Part shown: positions 42,063 to 51,117 of the stretch, piece by piece
Numbering within the stretch: the stretch's first letter is position 1
Layout of the letters: every line of letters starts with the position of its first letter
NCBI RefSeq assembly: GCF_024266705.1
Contig: NZ_CP100756.1
Location: 2,790,001 to 2,854,000 of the forward strand
Source of the DNA: Natrinema gelatinilyticum
Lineage (GTDB): Archaea > Halobacteriota > Halobacteria > Halobacteriales > Natrialbaceae
Length of the DNA: 64,000 bases
Reading direction: 5' to 3'
Translations under genes and position numbers: made by a program
The notes under the pieces: generated by a model
Told to the model about the DNA's origin: nothing
Seen by the model: the letters and a program-made list of their open reading frames with translations, nothing else
The model's database searches: none

Positions 42063-43457
42063 CATCCGTGTTCGGTTAAGACAAGAAACCGAGAGACTGC
42101 GCTCGATTGACGAAGCTATCGTTGTAGACCGCGTGGGGAGAGAATGTGTTCAATACGCTCTCCCCGGACCTCATACGACGGCGGCTGACTTCCCTGTTTC
42201 CAGCCGAACGTATCGAAGACATCGCGCGAGAGCGCGATGTCGTCCAACGCCACCGGACAATCGACATCACGATGCTCGTCTGGACGCTCATCATGGGCTT
42301 CGCCGTCGACGGCGAAGCCCGCACGATCGCCGGATTTCAGCGGGCCTACTCCGCAGCGACTAACCAGACTGTTGCTCGCTCCAGTTTCTATGACCGGTTC
42401 ACACCAGCACTTGGTGCCCTGTTGAGCGACCTCCTCGAGCACGCTCTCGAGGAGGTCGCGGTTCCCCACACGATCGCACCACAGTTCGAGTTATTTCGTG
42501 ATGTGCTGATCGCCGATGCAACCGTTTTCCGGTTGCATCGGCTCCTTAGCGAGTTTCCAGCGACTCACTCGGATCAGTCCGGCGCGAAGCTTCACCTCGT
42601 CCATAACGCTACTACTCAGAGCCTCGAACAGTTCCAGCTCACCGACGAACGCACCCAAGAGAGCAGCCAGCTCCGCACAGGGAGCTGGCTGCGAGACCGG
42701 TTGTTACTGTTCGATCTCGGGTTCTACAGTTTCCGCCGGTTCGCGTTGATCGAGGAAAATGGCGGGTTCTTTTTGACGCGGCTGAAGTCAAACGCGAACC
42801 CGTTGATCGTCGGGGAGCGGCGGAAATGGCGCGGGCGCGCCATTTCCTTGCCAGGCCGTCGCCTCCAGGACGTTCTGGGCGACCTCACACGCGAGATCGT
42901 AGACGTGACTGTGGAGATCACATTCAAGCGACGGCCGTACGCAGGGAAACAGTCAACCGACACGATGGAGTTTCGCGTCGTCGGTGTCCGCAACGAGGAC
43001 ACCGACGACTACCATCTGTACGTTACGAACCTGCCCGATGAGTTCACTCCGAGGCAAGTTGCGGCGCTGTATGGGTTGCGGTGGGAAGTGGAATTGCTAT
43101 TCCGGGAGTTAAAATCGCTGTATGGGCTGGAGAAGTTCCAGACAAGCGATCCAGCAATCGTGGAACTGCTGGTTGTGGCGGCTCTGCTGACGCTCGTGGT
43201 CAGCAGAGCCTTGCTCGGTATATTTCAGGAGCTGTTTCCTGAGACGGTGTTCCCTCGGGAACGCTGGGCGAGGACTTTCAGGTCTCTCGCCCAGCTCATC
43301 CTCGAAGAGTTGGCCCAGTCGTTCGGGCATCCACCGCCGAACCTGCCGGAGTTGCTGTTTCGTGACGCTCGTCAACCAGAGAAATCACGCCTCTTACTTA
43401 GTGAACGAGTGGCTGAAGCCTACACGAGGTGATCCAGTGTTTAACCGAACACCAATG
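42063..43457 (+). mobile_element. Complete IS4-family (ISH8-like) insertion sequence, 1395 bp
   Basis: The ends form imperfect terminal inverted repeats: CATCCGTGTTCGGTTAAG at the left and, read inward, CATTGGTGTTCGGTTAAA at the right, sharing GTGTTCGGTTAA. A 10-bp direct repeat (GCGAGGCGCC) flanks them. One intact transposase gene fills the interior. Intact gene, ends and duplication indicate a recent insertion. Confidence 0.9.
42146..43432 (+). CDS. IS4-family transposase (ISH8 group)
   Basis: A 428-residue DDE transposase starting with GTG (MFNTLSPDLIRRRLTSLFP). The acidic triad is visible: Asp in LIADATVFRLH, Asp in LLFDLGFYSFRRF, and Glu in YGLRWEVELLFRELK, which fits the IS4-family Y-(2)-R-(3)-E-(6)-K signature exactly. 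The enzyme catalyses cut-and-paste movement of the surrounding element. There is no sign of truncation. Confidence 0.92.
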   Translation: MFNTLSPDLIRRRLTSLFPAERIEDIARERDVVQRHRTIDITMLVWTLIMGFAVDGEARTIAGFQRAYSAATNQTVARSSFYDRFTPALGALLSDLLEHALEEVAVPHTIAPQFELFRDVLIADATVFRLHRLLSEFPATHSDQSGAKLHLVHNATTQSLEQFQLTDERTQESSQLRTGSWLRDRLLLFDLGFYSFRRFALIEENGGFFLTRLKSNANPLIVGERRKWRGRAISLPGRRLQDVLGDLTREIVDVTVEITFKRRPYAGKQSTDTMEFRVVGVRNEDTDDYHLYVTNLPDEFTPRQVAALYGLRWEVELLFRELKSLYGLEKFQTSDPAIVELLVVAALLTLVVSRALLGIFQELFPETVFPRERWARTFRSLAQLILEELAQSFGHPPPNLPELLFRDARQPEKSRLLLSERVAEAYTR

Positions 43458-43467
43458 GCGAGGCGCC
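43458..43467. repeat. Right 10-bp target-site duplication of the IS4-type element
   Basis: GCGAGGCGCC, identical to 42053-42062. Confidence 0.9.
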
Positions 43468-43625
43468 AGAAACGGGCGCATTCGGATCACCCCCAGATTG
43501 GAGATGCGCGACTACGACACGGAAGCAACGTGCTATGGAGAGCCTCGAACGACGATAAAAATCGATCGCGTCGTTCCGGTTCTGTATCGCGGGGAAGGGC
43601 GGCAGCGTCCGTCTCGGACGAGAGA

Positions 43626-43931
43626 CTACCCTTCGATCTCGGCGACGTCTTCGATTTTCATCCCATCGAGTTTATCGACGATATCGTCGATTTTGCCGTC
43701 GAGTTCGTCGACAAACTCCGCGGTGCGCTCGGTCTTGATCGCACCTTGGCTCGATGGCTCGATCAGGTTTTCCTCCTCGAGGACTCGAAGCGAGTACCGA
43801 ACCTTGTGGTGGGGATAGCCGGTCTCGTTCGACATTTTAACGATCCCGATCGGTTCGTTTTCGATCACCATCTTCAAAACCTGAAGATGGCGTTCCAGCA
43901 TATCGACTTCCTTCTCAAGTCGGTCTATCAT
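43626..43931 (-). CDS. Small winged-helix transcriptional regulator
   Basis: A 101-residue protein. An N-terminal helix (MIDRLEKEVDMLERHLQVLK) is followed by a winged helix-turn-helix (NEPIGIVKMSNETGYPHHKVRYSLRVLEEENLIEPS) and a C-terminal acidic helix (EFVDELDGKIDDIVDKLDGM) suited to dimerisation. It is widespread in haloarchaea as a predicted regulator; targets unknown. It lies between the IS element and purA and is transcribed away from purA, with an A/T-rich leader at 43935-43975. Confidence 0.8.
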   Translation of the reverse strand: MIDRLEKEVDMLERHLQVLKMVIENEPIGIVKMSNETGYPHHKVRYSLRVLEEENLIEPSSQGAIKTERTAEFVDELDGKIDDIVDKLDGMKIEDVAEIEG

Positions 43932-44229
43932 GGCATTTGTTAACTTGTCTTTGGGCCTTTTAAAAGTTACTCTCGGTTGTTGAAATGACCACTCACAACT
44001 CGGTGATCGTTCCTGTCAGTAGTTAACGCTTCCGATCGCGGTTATTTCTCCGACCGCGTCGATGCAGATATGACCAGGGACGGGGTCGTCGCCGCGTGAC
44101 TCCCTCGGAATGCGGGTTGATGGCGGGTTCTGATCCCATCGGCGATCGGATAGCGACCGAGGTGTCTCCCAGCGTAACCACCCGTATACCGTAATCTGTT
44201 TATCGGCCCGGCAAGAAGCCGCCGCTGTT
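43932..44229. promoter_or_regulatory. Divergent promoter region upstream of purA
   Basis: The roughly 300 bp hold no gene. TTTATC at 44200-44205 is centred about 27 nt before the purA ATG and is its likely TATA box. The end near the small regulator is A/T-rich (TAACTTGTCTTTGGGCCTTTTAA) and probably carries that gene's promoter. Confidence 0.4.
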
Positions 44230-45594
44230 ATGACCGTCACTATCGTCGGGTCGCAACTCGGCGACGAAGGCAAGGGTGGGGTCGTCGACTTGTACGGCGA
44301 CGCCGCCGACGTCGTTGCCCGCTATCAAGGCGGGGACAACGCTGGACATACCGTCGTCCACGACGGGACGAAGTACAAACTGTCCCTGGTGCCGTCGGGT
44401 GCCGTCAGAGGGAAGGTCGGCGTTCTCGGTAACGGGTGCGTCATCAACCCGAAAACGCTGTTCGACGAAATCGACACCCTTCGCGAACGGGGACTCGAGC
44501 CCGACGTCCGCGTCGCCGAACGCGCTCACGTCATCCTTCCGTATCACCGCACGCTCGACGGAATCGAAGAGGCAGAAAAAGACGACCTCGCAGCGGGGAC
44601 CACCAAGCGCGGCATCGGGCCGACCTACGAGGACAAGGCCGGCCGCCGTGGCGTCCGCGTCGGTGACCTGCTCGATCCGGACGCGCTGCGCGACCGACTC
44701 GAGTACGTCGTTCCACAGAAGAAAGCCCTCGCCGAGAACGTCTTCGGCACGGAGACCGGCGAGGAGTTCGATATCGATCACCTCTACGAGACCTACCGGG
44801 AGTACGGCGAGCGCCTCGCCGACGAGGGAATGACCGTCGACTGCGGACGCTTCCTTCAGGAGCGAATCGATGCCGGCGAGAACGTCATGCTCGAGGGGGC
44901 ACAGGGAACCTCGATCGACATCGATCACGGTATCTATCCTTACGTGACGTCCTCCAATCCAACCGCGGGCGGTGCGAGCGTCGGGACCGGTCTCGGCCCG
45001 ACAGTCATCGGTCAGGGAGAGGTCGTTGGCATCGTCAAGGCCTACCTCTCCCGCGTCGGGACCGGACCGCTTCCGACCGAACTCGGCGGCGTCGAGGGAC
45101 AAACGCCCGACTACGATGCGAACGAGGGCGCCGGCGAGGACGAAGAAGAACTCGCAACTTACATCCGCGACGAAGGTGGGGAGTACGGAACCGTCACCGG
45201 CCGTCCGCGGCGGGTCGGCTGGCTCGATATGCCGATGCTCCGTCACGCGGCCCGTGCGAACGGCTTCACCGGACTCGCGATCAACCACATCGACGTGTTG
45301 GCCGACCTCGACGAGGTCAAGGTCGGCCACAGCTACGAATTCGACGGAACGGAAATTCTGACCATGCCACCGACGACCGAAGCGTGGGGCCGGTGTGAGG
45401 CTACCTTCACGTCGTTCGACGGGTGGCCCGACGTCGACTGGACCACGGTCGCCGAGGACGGTTACGACGCGATTCCCGAGAACGCACGGACCTACCTCGA
45501 GTACGTCGCTGAGGAACTCGACGCACCCATCTACGCCGTCGGCGTCGGCCCCGGTCGCGAGGAGACCGTCGTCGTCGAAAACCCGTACGAGTAG
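44230..45594 (+). CDS. purA: Adenylosuccinate synthase
   Basis: A 454-residue enzyme that joins IMP and aspartate using GTP in the first committed step to AMP. The N-terminal GSQLGDEGKGG carries the catalytic Asp and P-loop, with YQGGDNAGHTVV holding the catalytic His. GTTKRGIGPTYEDKAGRRGVRV, EGAQGTSIDIDHGIYPYVTS and TGRPRRVGWLDMPMLRHAA are further signatures. An acidic insertion (DANEGAGEDEEELATYIRDE) is typical of salt-adapted versions. Monocistronic, own promoter. Confidence 0.96.
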   Translation: MTVTIVGSQLGDEGKGGVVDLYGDAADVVARYQGGDNAGHTVVHDGTKYKLSLVPSGAVRGKVGVLGNGCVINPKTLFDEIDTLRERGLEPDVRVAERAHVILPYHRTLDGIEEAEKDDLAAGTTKRGIGPTYEDKAGRRGVRVGDLLDPDALRDRLEYVVPQKKALAENVFGTETGEEFDIDHLYETYREYGERLADEGMTVDCGRFLQERIDAGENVMLEGAQGTSIDIDHGIYPYVTSSNPTAGGASVGTGLGPTVIGQGEVVGIVKAYLSRVGTGPLPTELGGVEGQTPDYDANEGAGEDEEELATYIRDEGGEYGTVTGRPRRVGWLDMPMLRHAARANGFTGLAINHIDVLADLDEVKVGHSYEFDGTEILTMPPTTEAWGRCEATFTSFDGWPDVDWTTVAEDGYDAIPENARTYLEYVAEELDAPIYAVGVGPGREETVVVENPYE

Positions 45595-45834
45595 CGCACC
45601 GGTGGCGCCCACCGTACACCACGATTCGACGGTGTGACGACGGCGAGCGTCACTGACCGAGTCGTTCGGGTACGTTTGTTTCTCGTTCTTCCGAAGACGG
45701 ATTTTCCGACGACTGTGAGGTTGCGCGCACGGATGGCCTCGAGGTCCCGCTCCCGGTAGACGCCAGCGGATGGCGAAGACGCTATCCCGGCGGTTTCCCG
45801 AAACCTTTTGCTTCAGGCGACGATCCTACGTAGT

Positions 45835-46029
45835 ATGAAAGAATCGTTGCTGGACATTCTCTGCTGTCCGCTCGATAAAAACGATCTGGAACTCGAGGAC
45901 CCCGCGTACGACGACGGTGAGGTCATCGGCGGGGACCTCGTCTGCACGGAGTGCGGCGAACGGTATCCAATCGAGGACGGCATTCCGAACCTGCTTCCCC
46001 CAGATATGCGCGAGGAAACGCCGGCCTGA
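45835..46029 (+). CDS. Trm112-like methyltransferase activator
   Basis: A 64-residue zinc-binding protein: MKESLLDILCCPLDKNDLEL... then VCTECGERYPIEDGIPNLLPPDM. The LLDIL-C-CP...L and CxxCGxxYPI-x-GIP-x-LL pattern defines the Trm112/YcaR family, whose archaeal members bind and activate several rRNA, tRNA and protein methyltransferases. Start at 45835 follows the family N-terminus. The next gene starts 15 bp later, so they are probably co-transcribed. Confidence 0.88.
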   Translation: MKESLLDILCCPLDKNDLELEDPAYDDGEVIGGDLVCTECGERYPIEDGIPNLLPPDMREETPA

Positions 46030-46044
46030 TCGGCCCGATTTACC

Positions 46045-46635
46045 GTGCCCGACACCGAGGTCAGCGTTCACGTCAATCGCGGGAACGACAATGCGCTCGA
46101 GCCGGCGGCAGACGTCCTCGAGACCGACGAGTCCTTCGACCTCCGATTACACGGCCACGAGTCGCCAGCGCACGTCCACTGCCGTCTCGACGGCGGCATA
46201 GAACGGATCGCATCGCTCGATCAGTCGAACTACTATGTCGAACCTGGCGCGGTAACGATCGTTCCGATCACCGTCGATGCTGCAACCATCGATCGCTCGA
46301 TCGAGGGCCAACTCGAGGTGCTGACCGGATACGGGTCGGAATCGGTCACCGTCGCCGTCACCGTCGTCCCAGGGGCGTCGGACGTCGACATCGACGAGTC
46401 GCTCGCGGAACCCGCCCAACGAGAACCCGACCAGACGGCATTCGAACGAACGATCGGTCGAGTCGTCCCCGGAACCGGGCTCGAACCAGCGACGCTCGCG
46501 GTTCTCGCGCTGGGACTCGCCGCGGTCGTGATCGCGGCGGTAACTGCGGCGACGATCGCCAGTCCGGTTGTGACCGTCGGCCTCGGAATCGTCATCGTCG
46601 GCGTCGTCGCCGCGCTCTTGTTGTTGGTCTGGTAG
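46045..46635 (+). CDS. Haloarchaeal protein with two C-terminal membrane spans
   Basis: A 196-residue protein starting with GTG. Residues 1-110 form a beta-rich soluble domain (VSVHVNRGNDNALEPAADV, FDLRLHGHESPAHVHCRL, GQLEVLTGYGSESVTVAVTV), similar to immunoglobulin-like domains. The C-terminus has two adjacent hydrophobic spans (LAVLALGLAAVVIAAVTAAT and VVTVGLGIVIVGVVAALLLL). No enzyme motif is visible; function unknown. Close spacing to the Trm112-like gene suggests one transcript. Confidence 0.75.
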   Translation: MPDTEVSVHVNRGNDNALEPAADVLETDESFDLRLHGHESPAHVHCRLDGGIERIASLDQSNYYVEPGAVTIVPITVDAATIDRSIEGQLEVLTGYGSESVTVAVTVVPGASDVDIDESLAEPAQREPDQTAFERTIGRVVPGTGLEPATLAVLALGLAAVVIAAVTAATIASPVVTVGLGIVIVGVVAALLLLVW

Positions 46636-46673
46636 TCGCCCGACGAAATCGCAGCCGGCGTGCCTGGATAGAC

Positions 46674-47843
46674 TCAGTCGTCGATCCTCGTCACCTCGAG
46701 CGCCCCGTTCTCGTCGAATCGTTTGGCCCGGAGGTATCGCGCCCGATAGCGGTTCGCGCCGTCTGTGACGTCCGCCTCACGGATGTCACCGGTGCGCCCC
46801 TGCGCGACCGCATCGATCAACTCCTCGAGTTGGTTCAGTTCGCTCGTCGTGAGATCGAGTCGGTACGTGTGTTCGTCCTCGGACTCGAGGATCGCCCACG
46901 TCCGAGCGGCGGCGATCACGAGTGAGCACGGCTCGCGACAGGGAAACGGGCCGTCACCGCCGTCGACGTCGATGTCGTCCTCGTCGTCGTACTCCCACTC
47001 GCGCCGGCGGAGACACTGCGAGTCGACGCAACAGGCCTCGGCCATCCACGCGACAGCCTCGCGAGGGAGTTCGTCGACCACGTCGTAGATCCCCGTCTGT
47101 CGCTCCGCCGTCTCGAGCCAGTGGTCGACGTCCAGATTTCCGCACTGTTCTCGGTGCCAGTTGGCGATCGTCGCCGGGTAGAAGAACCCGATCGTTTCGA
47201 CGAGCTCGTCGCCCGTGAGGCCGGTGAAGGCCCAGCCGGAGACAAGGGTGGGCGCGGTCTTCAACGGCCGATAGCGGCCGTCCGGGTCGTACGTCGCGAT
47301 CTCGCGGGCCGCACGGGGATCGTCGTGTACCTCGAGGGTGGCGAGTGCAGTGTCAGCGTCGTCGACGTGCCAGATGTCGTAGACCCGCTCGTAGTCCCGG
47401 TCGTCGACGTCGAGGAATCGAGTCGTAATGGAGAGTTGTCCCCACCTGCGGTCGATGCCCTCGCTGAGCGCGTCGTATCGCTCCGAGACGGCGAGTGGCT
47501 CCACGTCAGCAGGTTGGTCCGAGTCACCGCTTCCGACTGGGCCGTCCGGACTCCTCTCGACACTGCCGTCCTCGAGTGGCGCACGCTCGCACCACCGGAG
47601 AAACGCTCGCCGAGCGGTTCCCTCTCCGCCGACCACCTCCTGCCAGTACCGCCAGTTCGTGACGTACTCCTCGCACGCCTCGAGTGCTCGCTCGAGATCG
47701 GCGTCTTCGAGACCCGCCCACTCGTTCTCCGGCGTCTCGAGGGTGTATCCGTCGTCCGTTTCCTCGACGCGAAACCCGTCGAACGCGATACCCGACGAGG
47801 CGTGTTCGGCCAGCGTCTCGATATCGTCGGTAGTCACCGTCAC
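46674..47843 (-). CDS. DR2241-family protein, likely 4Fe-4S, paired with CbiX
   Basis: A 389-residue soluble protein. The cysteine cluster ACCVDSQCLRRREWEYDDE...FPCREPCSLVI suggests an iron-sulfur site. I recognise the overall pattern (ERYDALSEGIDRRWGQLSI, DYERVYDIWHVDD, GWAFTGLTGDELVETIGFFY) as the DR2241 family, which is found beside CbiX in cobalamin or siroheme gene sets. It is the downstream gene of a pair with the chelatase, 3 bp apart. Exact role unknown; an accessory or redox role in tetrapyrrole metal insertion is inferred. Confidence 0.8.
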   Translation of the reverse strand: MTVTTDDIETLAEHASSGIAFDGFRVEETDDGYTLETPENEWAGLEDADLERALEACEEYVTNWRYWQEVVGGEGTARRAFLRWCERAPLEDGSVERSPDGPVGSGDSDQPADVEPLAVSERYDALSEGIDRRWGQLSITTRFLDVDDRDYERVYDIWHVDDADTALATLEVHDDPRAAREIATYDPDGRYRPLKTAPTLVSGWAFTGLTGDELVETIGFFYPATIANWHREQCGNLDVDHWLETAERQTGIYDVVDELPREAVAWMAEACCVDSQCLRRREWEYDDEDDIDVDGGDGPFPCREPCSLVIAAARTWAILESEDEHTYRLDLTTSELNQLEELIDAVAQGRTGDIREADVTDGANRYRARYLRAKRFDENGALEVTRIDD

Positions 47844-47846
47844 GTG

Positions 47847-48746
47847 TCAGTCCCCCGACCCAACGCTTGGCTCGGCGTCCGACCCCGTGGTCGACCCGAC
47901 GAGTTTTCGAACCGCTTCACGAGCGTTGCCAATGTCGGCTCCGGCATCGGCCGCTCGTTCCAGGAGAACGTCGGCCATCAGGTCCTCGGTACCCACGGCG
48001 CCAGTGTACCAGATCCGGTGGCCGTCGACTTCGGTCGGCACGTCCCATCCCAGGCGGTAGTCCTCGGTGAGACCCATGTCCTCGGGGATATCCTCCTGCG
48101 TGTGATAGCCGTCCGCGACGAACAGGGGAACCACGACGACGTCCTCGCTCTCGAAATACTCCGTCACGTCGTCGACCTCCGGTTCCTCGTCCATGAACAG
48201 CGCCTTCACCTCGTCGAACCGATCGCGTTTCCGGATTCGCTCGGTGTGGTATTCGATCGCCTTCGCGGAGTTCTCGTTTCGGTCGGTGCCGTGACCGACG
48301 ACCGCGAGACCGAACCCCTCGCCGACGTCCGGGTTCTCGGTCACGGTTTCGGCCCGCTGGACGATAACGTCCGTCATCGCGTCGTGAGTCCCGACCGGCC
48401 CGCAGTAGTGAATCGTCTTCCCGACGTCCGTCGCCTCGAGCGTGATCTGCGAGGCACTCGTGCCGTCCGACTCCCACTTATCGGGATCCCACTGCTCGAG
48501 GCGTAATTCCCGGGGAATCACCTGTTCGGTAAAATAGCCTTCGCTGATGAAAAGCGGGACGACGAACACCTCATCGGACTCGAGGGTCCGGATTACCTCA
48601 CGGAAGTGCGGTTCCTCCTTCCAGAACGCCTCCCGCACCTCGTCGAACGCGCCCGTCTCGCGGACCGTGTCCGCGTGGGCGTAGGTCGGATCAGAGGCGT
48701 CCGGATTCAGGTGCGATCCGTGTGCCGCGACGACCAGGGCTTGCAT
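47847..48746 (-). CDS. cbiX: CbiX/SirB-type sirohydrochlorin chelatase, two-domain
   Basis: A 299-residue protein made of two tandem CbiX domains. The first starts MQALVVAAHGSHLNPDA with VFVVPLFISEGYFTEQVIP; the second starts FGLAVVGHGTDRNENSAKA with VVVVPLFVADGYHTQEDIP. The AHGS and GHGT histidines and the second His/Glu of each domain bind the metal. The enzyme inserts cobalt (or iron) into sirohydrochlorin on the way to cobalamin or siroheme. It is upstream of and coupled to the DR2241 gene. Confidence 0.9.
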   Translation of the reverse strand: MQALVVAAHGSHLNPDASDPTYAHADTVRETGAFDEVREAFWKEEPHFREVIRTLESDEVFVVPLFISEGYFTEQVIPRELRLEQWDPDKWESDGTSASQITLEATDVGKTIHYCGPVGTHDAMTDVIVQRAETVTENPDVGEGFGLAVVGHGTDRNENSAKAIEYHTERIRKRDRFDEVKALFMDEEPEVDDVTEYFESEDVVVVPLFVADGYHTQEDIPEDMGLTEDYRLGWDVPTEVDGHRIWYTGAVGTEDLMADVLLERAADAGADIGNAREAVRKLVGSTTGSDAEPSVGSGD

Positions 48747-48904
48747 GGATGGCGGTTAGGATGGTGACGGTATAGGGACTTCGCTGGCGGTCCACATCAC
48801 CGGGACTATCAGCGGCGTGTCGACCGACCGCGAATCAACCGGTGGCGAGTCCGAGACTCCGAATACAGCACCACCGCCGGGTCGGATCGACGCCCGCGGC
48901 GTCG

Positions 48905-49249
48905 TCAGGCCGAGACTGAAACGTCGGTTCGGGCCTCGCAGGTCTGATTCCGGGCTCTCAATGCGGCAACCGCTACGTATTCCCCCGGCTTCGGAGCGGC
49001 CCATTCCGCCTCGTAGCTCGTCGCCGCACCAGGCTCGAGCGTCTCCGAGATGAGTACCTGGGCGAACACGCGACCGTCGGTGAACCGCCAGACCTCCTCG
49101 TCGTCATTTTCCACCACGAACTCCGCCTTGCACGCGTCCGAAAACTGGAGTTCGACCGGGTCGTCTCCCTCGTTGGTGACGGTGAATACGAACAGGACGG
49201 CGTTTCCGGTATCGTCTCCCGCCGTCTCGAGCGATCCCTCGAGCGTCAT
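48905..49249 (-). CDS. BsuPI-related beta-sandwich protein
   Basis: A 114-residue protein of one Ig-like beta-sandwich: LFVFTVTNEGDDPVELQFSD, CKAEFVVENDDEEVWRFTDG, RVFAQVLISETLEPGAATSY, WAAPKPGEYVAVAALRARNQ. This matches the BsuPI (intracellular proteinase inhibitor-like) domain. No signal peptide is visible, so it should act in the cytosol. Inhibitor activity is family-level inference. Confidence 0.8.
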   Translation of the reverse strand: MTLEGSLETAGDDTGNAVLFVFTVTNEGDDPVELQFSDACKAEFVVENDDEEVWRFTDGRVFAQVLISETLEPGAATSYEAEWAAPKPGEYVAVAALRARNQTCEARTDVSVSA

Positions 49250-49909
49250 AATTCGAGGTTCGGTGGCGTCACAGATAGGTCTTATCCGTCACGAAATGAA
49301 ACGGGACCGGGATTCGCGTTCCAAACCCCTTGCTCTCCCAGTGAGTTGGATTCGCACTCCGCCTACCGGGAGAGCACGACGGTATCGAGGGCGCTCGTGT
49401 CGTCGCTCTATCCGTACCCATCGCGAATGCGTCCACCTGCAGGTTCGCGAGAACGGTCCGGAACCGTTCTCCGGTCACGAACGGGTTCGCACCGTCAGAT
49501 CGATCCAGTCGACCGAGAGTGGGACGTCGAATGCGGTCCGCTCGGTACCAGGAGTACTGTCCGTGCCGCGGAACTGGGAGACGAGTTTCGCTCCGCCACT
49601 CGCGAGACCCGTTTCGTCTCCGGAGCTCAGACGGAATACCGATAGCTGGTGCCGGACTCGAGATCCGTCAGTCGAACGTGACCAGTTCACTCCGTCTCGT
49701 TCGCTGCCGTGACTGGACTGATCGTACGTTATAATTTGGACAACAACGCAGCTATTTTTGTGGATTGTAGGAATACTCGCACGAATAACTGTAGTGGTGC
49801 GTGATGTTCAATAGTAACGACGATGGGTGTCCCGACTGGCGGCTCGCAAATCGGACTGCACGCTGGTCGAAACGCTACGTCTATTTGCGCGCAGTCCGAA
49901 GTCGCGAGC
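49250..49909. other. 660-bp gap without a defensible gene
   Basis: Only short frames of poor composition. One on the minus strand (49475-49690) contains beta-strand-like GGAKLVSQFRGTDSTPGTER and FDVPLSVDWIDLTVRT and could be a remnant of a secreted protein, but lacks a signal or partner segment. An A/T-rich stretch at 49730-49770 is a possible promoter for the DUF2797 gene. Confidence 0.35.
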
Positions 49910-50668
49910 GTGCAACTGGTGGGCTACGAGCCGAGCGGGATCGGTTCCGCGCTGCTGGTCAGCGACGGCGACGAAGCCACGGTCGATCGCCACCCACTCG
50001 AGTCCGGCGAGACGCTGTCCTATTCGCTCGGGAATCGTCACTGCGCCGGGACGATCGACGATGGCGAGCACATCCCCTGTGATCGGCCGACCGGCCCGTA
50101 CTGCGACTACCACACGAGTACGTGGGTTTGCGCCCGCTGTACCGGCACCTGCCTCAAAGACGAGATGGACTGTTACGAGCCCCACGCGGTCTACATCGCC
50201 GCCTTCGCCCCTGACACGTTCAAGGTCGGCGTCACCCGCGAGTGGCGTCTCGAAACCCGTCTGCGAGAGCAGGGGGCCGACCGCGGCGTCCACGTTCACA
50301 CCGTCTCGAACGGTCGAATCGCCCGCGAACTCGAGGCCGAAATCGCCCGGCGGCTGATCGACCGCGTCAGAACCAGGCCGAAAGTCGCCGCGCTCGCCGC
50401 CGACGTCGACGAAGACGCTTGGGCGTCTCTCCGCTCAGAGTTCGACGTCATCGATCAATTCGACTTCGACTACGGGATAGACCTCGAGACGCGGCCGGTT
50501 CGCGAGACGGTCGCTTCGGGGACGATCATCGGCGTCAAAGGCAGACTTCTCGTTCTCGAAAATGCCGGAACGACGTACGCCGTCGACATGCGCGACCTGG
50601 TCGGCTACGACCTCGAGGAAGGGACGGCGGAACGCGACCTCCAGTCCACCCTGGGCTCGTTCGAGTAG
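49910..50668 (+). CDS. DUF2797 family protein with zinc-finger-like cysteines
   Basis: A 252-residue protein with a GTG start (VQLVGYEPSGIGSALLVSDG). The middle has HCAGTIDDGEHIPCDRPTGPYCDYH and WVCARCTGTCLKDEMDC, probable zinc sites, followed by HAVYIAAFAPDTFKVGVTRE and LREQGADRGVHVHTVSNGRI, which resemble a GIY-YIG-like fold. This is the DUF2797 family; function unknown. I prefer the start at 49910 because family members begin near here; an in-frame start at 49823 would add 29 weak residues. Confidence 0.82.
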   Translation: MQLVGYEPSGIGSALLVSDGDEATVDRHPLESGETLSYSLGNRHCAGTIDDGEHIPCDRPTGPYCDYHTSTWVCARCTGTCLKDEMDCYEPHAVYIAAFAPDTFKVGVTREWRLETRLREQGADRGVHVHTVSNGRIARELEAEIARRLIDRVRTRPKVAALAADVDEDAWASLRSEFDVIDQFDFDYGIDLETRPVRETVASGTIIGVKGRLLVLENAGTTYAVDMRDLVGYDLEEGTAERDLQSTLGSFE

Positions 50669-50716
50669 CAGTCCGCAGTGGTCGAGACAGTGGCCGAAAG
50701 GCTGGTGACCGACTGG

Positions 50717-50787
50717 ATGACGTCCTCCTCGGCGTTCACGCCGGGGGGTCCTCTCGCGTGGTGGCGGTCGCTCCGACCCCACCGGAG
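50717..50787 (-). repeat. Third solo TnpB-type right end (minus strand)
   Basis: Read on the minus strand: GGTGGGGTC-GGAGC-GACCGCCACC as an imperfect hairpin, then GAGAGGACCCC, a GGCGT-GAA-CGCC hairpin, and GAGGAGGACGTCAT. The last bases match the end of the 257-bp repeats (GGACGTCAT, GGATGTCAT), but the rest differs, so it is a relative rather than a third copy. No transposase frame is attached. Confidence 0.6.
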
Positions 50788-51117
50788 GCACGATTCCCCT
50801 CCCTTCGCGGGTACTCCGGGTTGATCATGCAGACGAGTGGGACGTGCCACGTCGCCCACGCGACGCCGAGAATCGGACTCGTTGCCAGCGCGCTCTAGCG
50901 GACCTGTAACCAATCGAACCAGTAGCCACAGAGCCCGATCTGCACGATCGCCGGAAATGCGAGCGTGGCGGCGACGTGCAGGACGACGACCGTCGGATCG
51001 AACAGCTGTCCGGTCCCGACTAGCTCGAGCGGCGACGATCAGATCGAATGCCGGATAGAGCACCGGAAATGTCCACGGCTCCGTGCGGCGGGCCATCCGT
51101 TGCAATCGCCGCCGCAA
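50788..51117 (-). pseudogene. Truncated, inactivated CPBP/CAAX-type intramembrane metalloprotease
   Basis: Minus-strand frames give MARRTEPWTFPVLYPAFDLI, then (shifted) VVVLHVAATLAFPAIVQIGL and CGYWFDWLQVR, a TAG at 50895-50897, and in the same frame SALATSPILGVAWATWHVPL. This is the CPBP pattern (EExxWRGY...LQxRWSAL...WAxWHLPL). The stop replaces the expected Trp (TGG to TAG), and the catalytic Glu pair and Trp-Arg are VQ and L-C. The 3' part runs into the solo TnpB-type end at 50787. Frameshift, stop, lost active site and truncation make it a relic. Confidence 0.75.

Noticed and set aside
44200..45612. 470-codon antisense frame over purA
   Set aside because: Composition mirrors purA codons; there is no independent motif or promoter.
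49475..49690. 71-codon minus-strand frame with beta-strand-like segments
   Set aside because: No signal, no recognisable domain, mixed third-codon bases; kept only as a possible remnant in the gap note.
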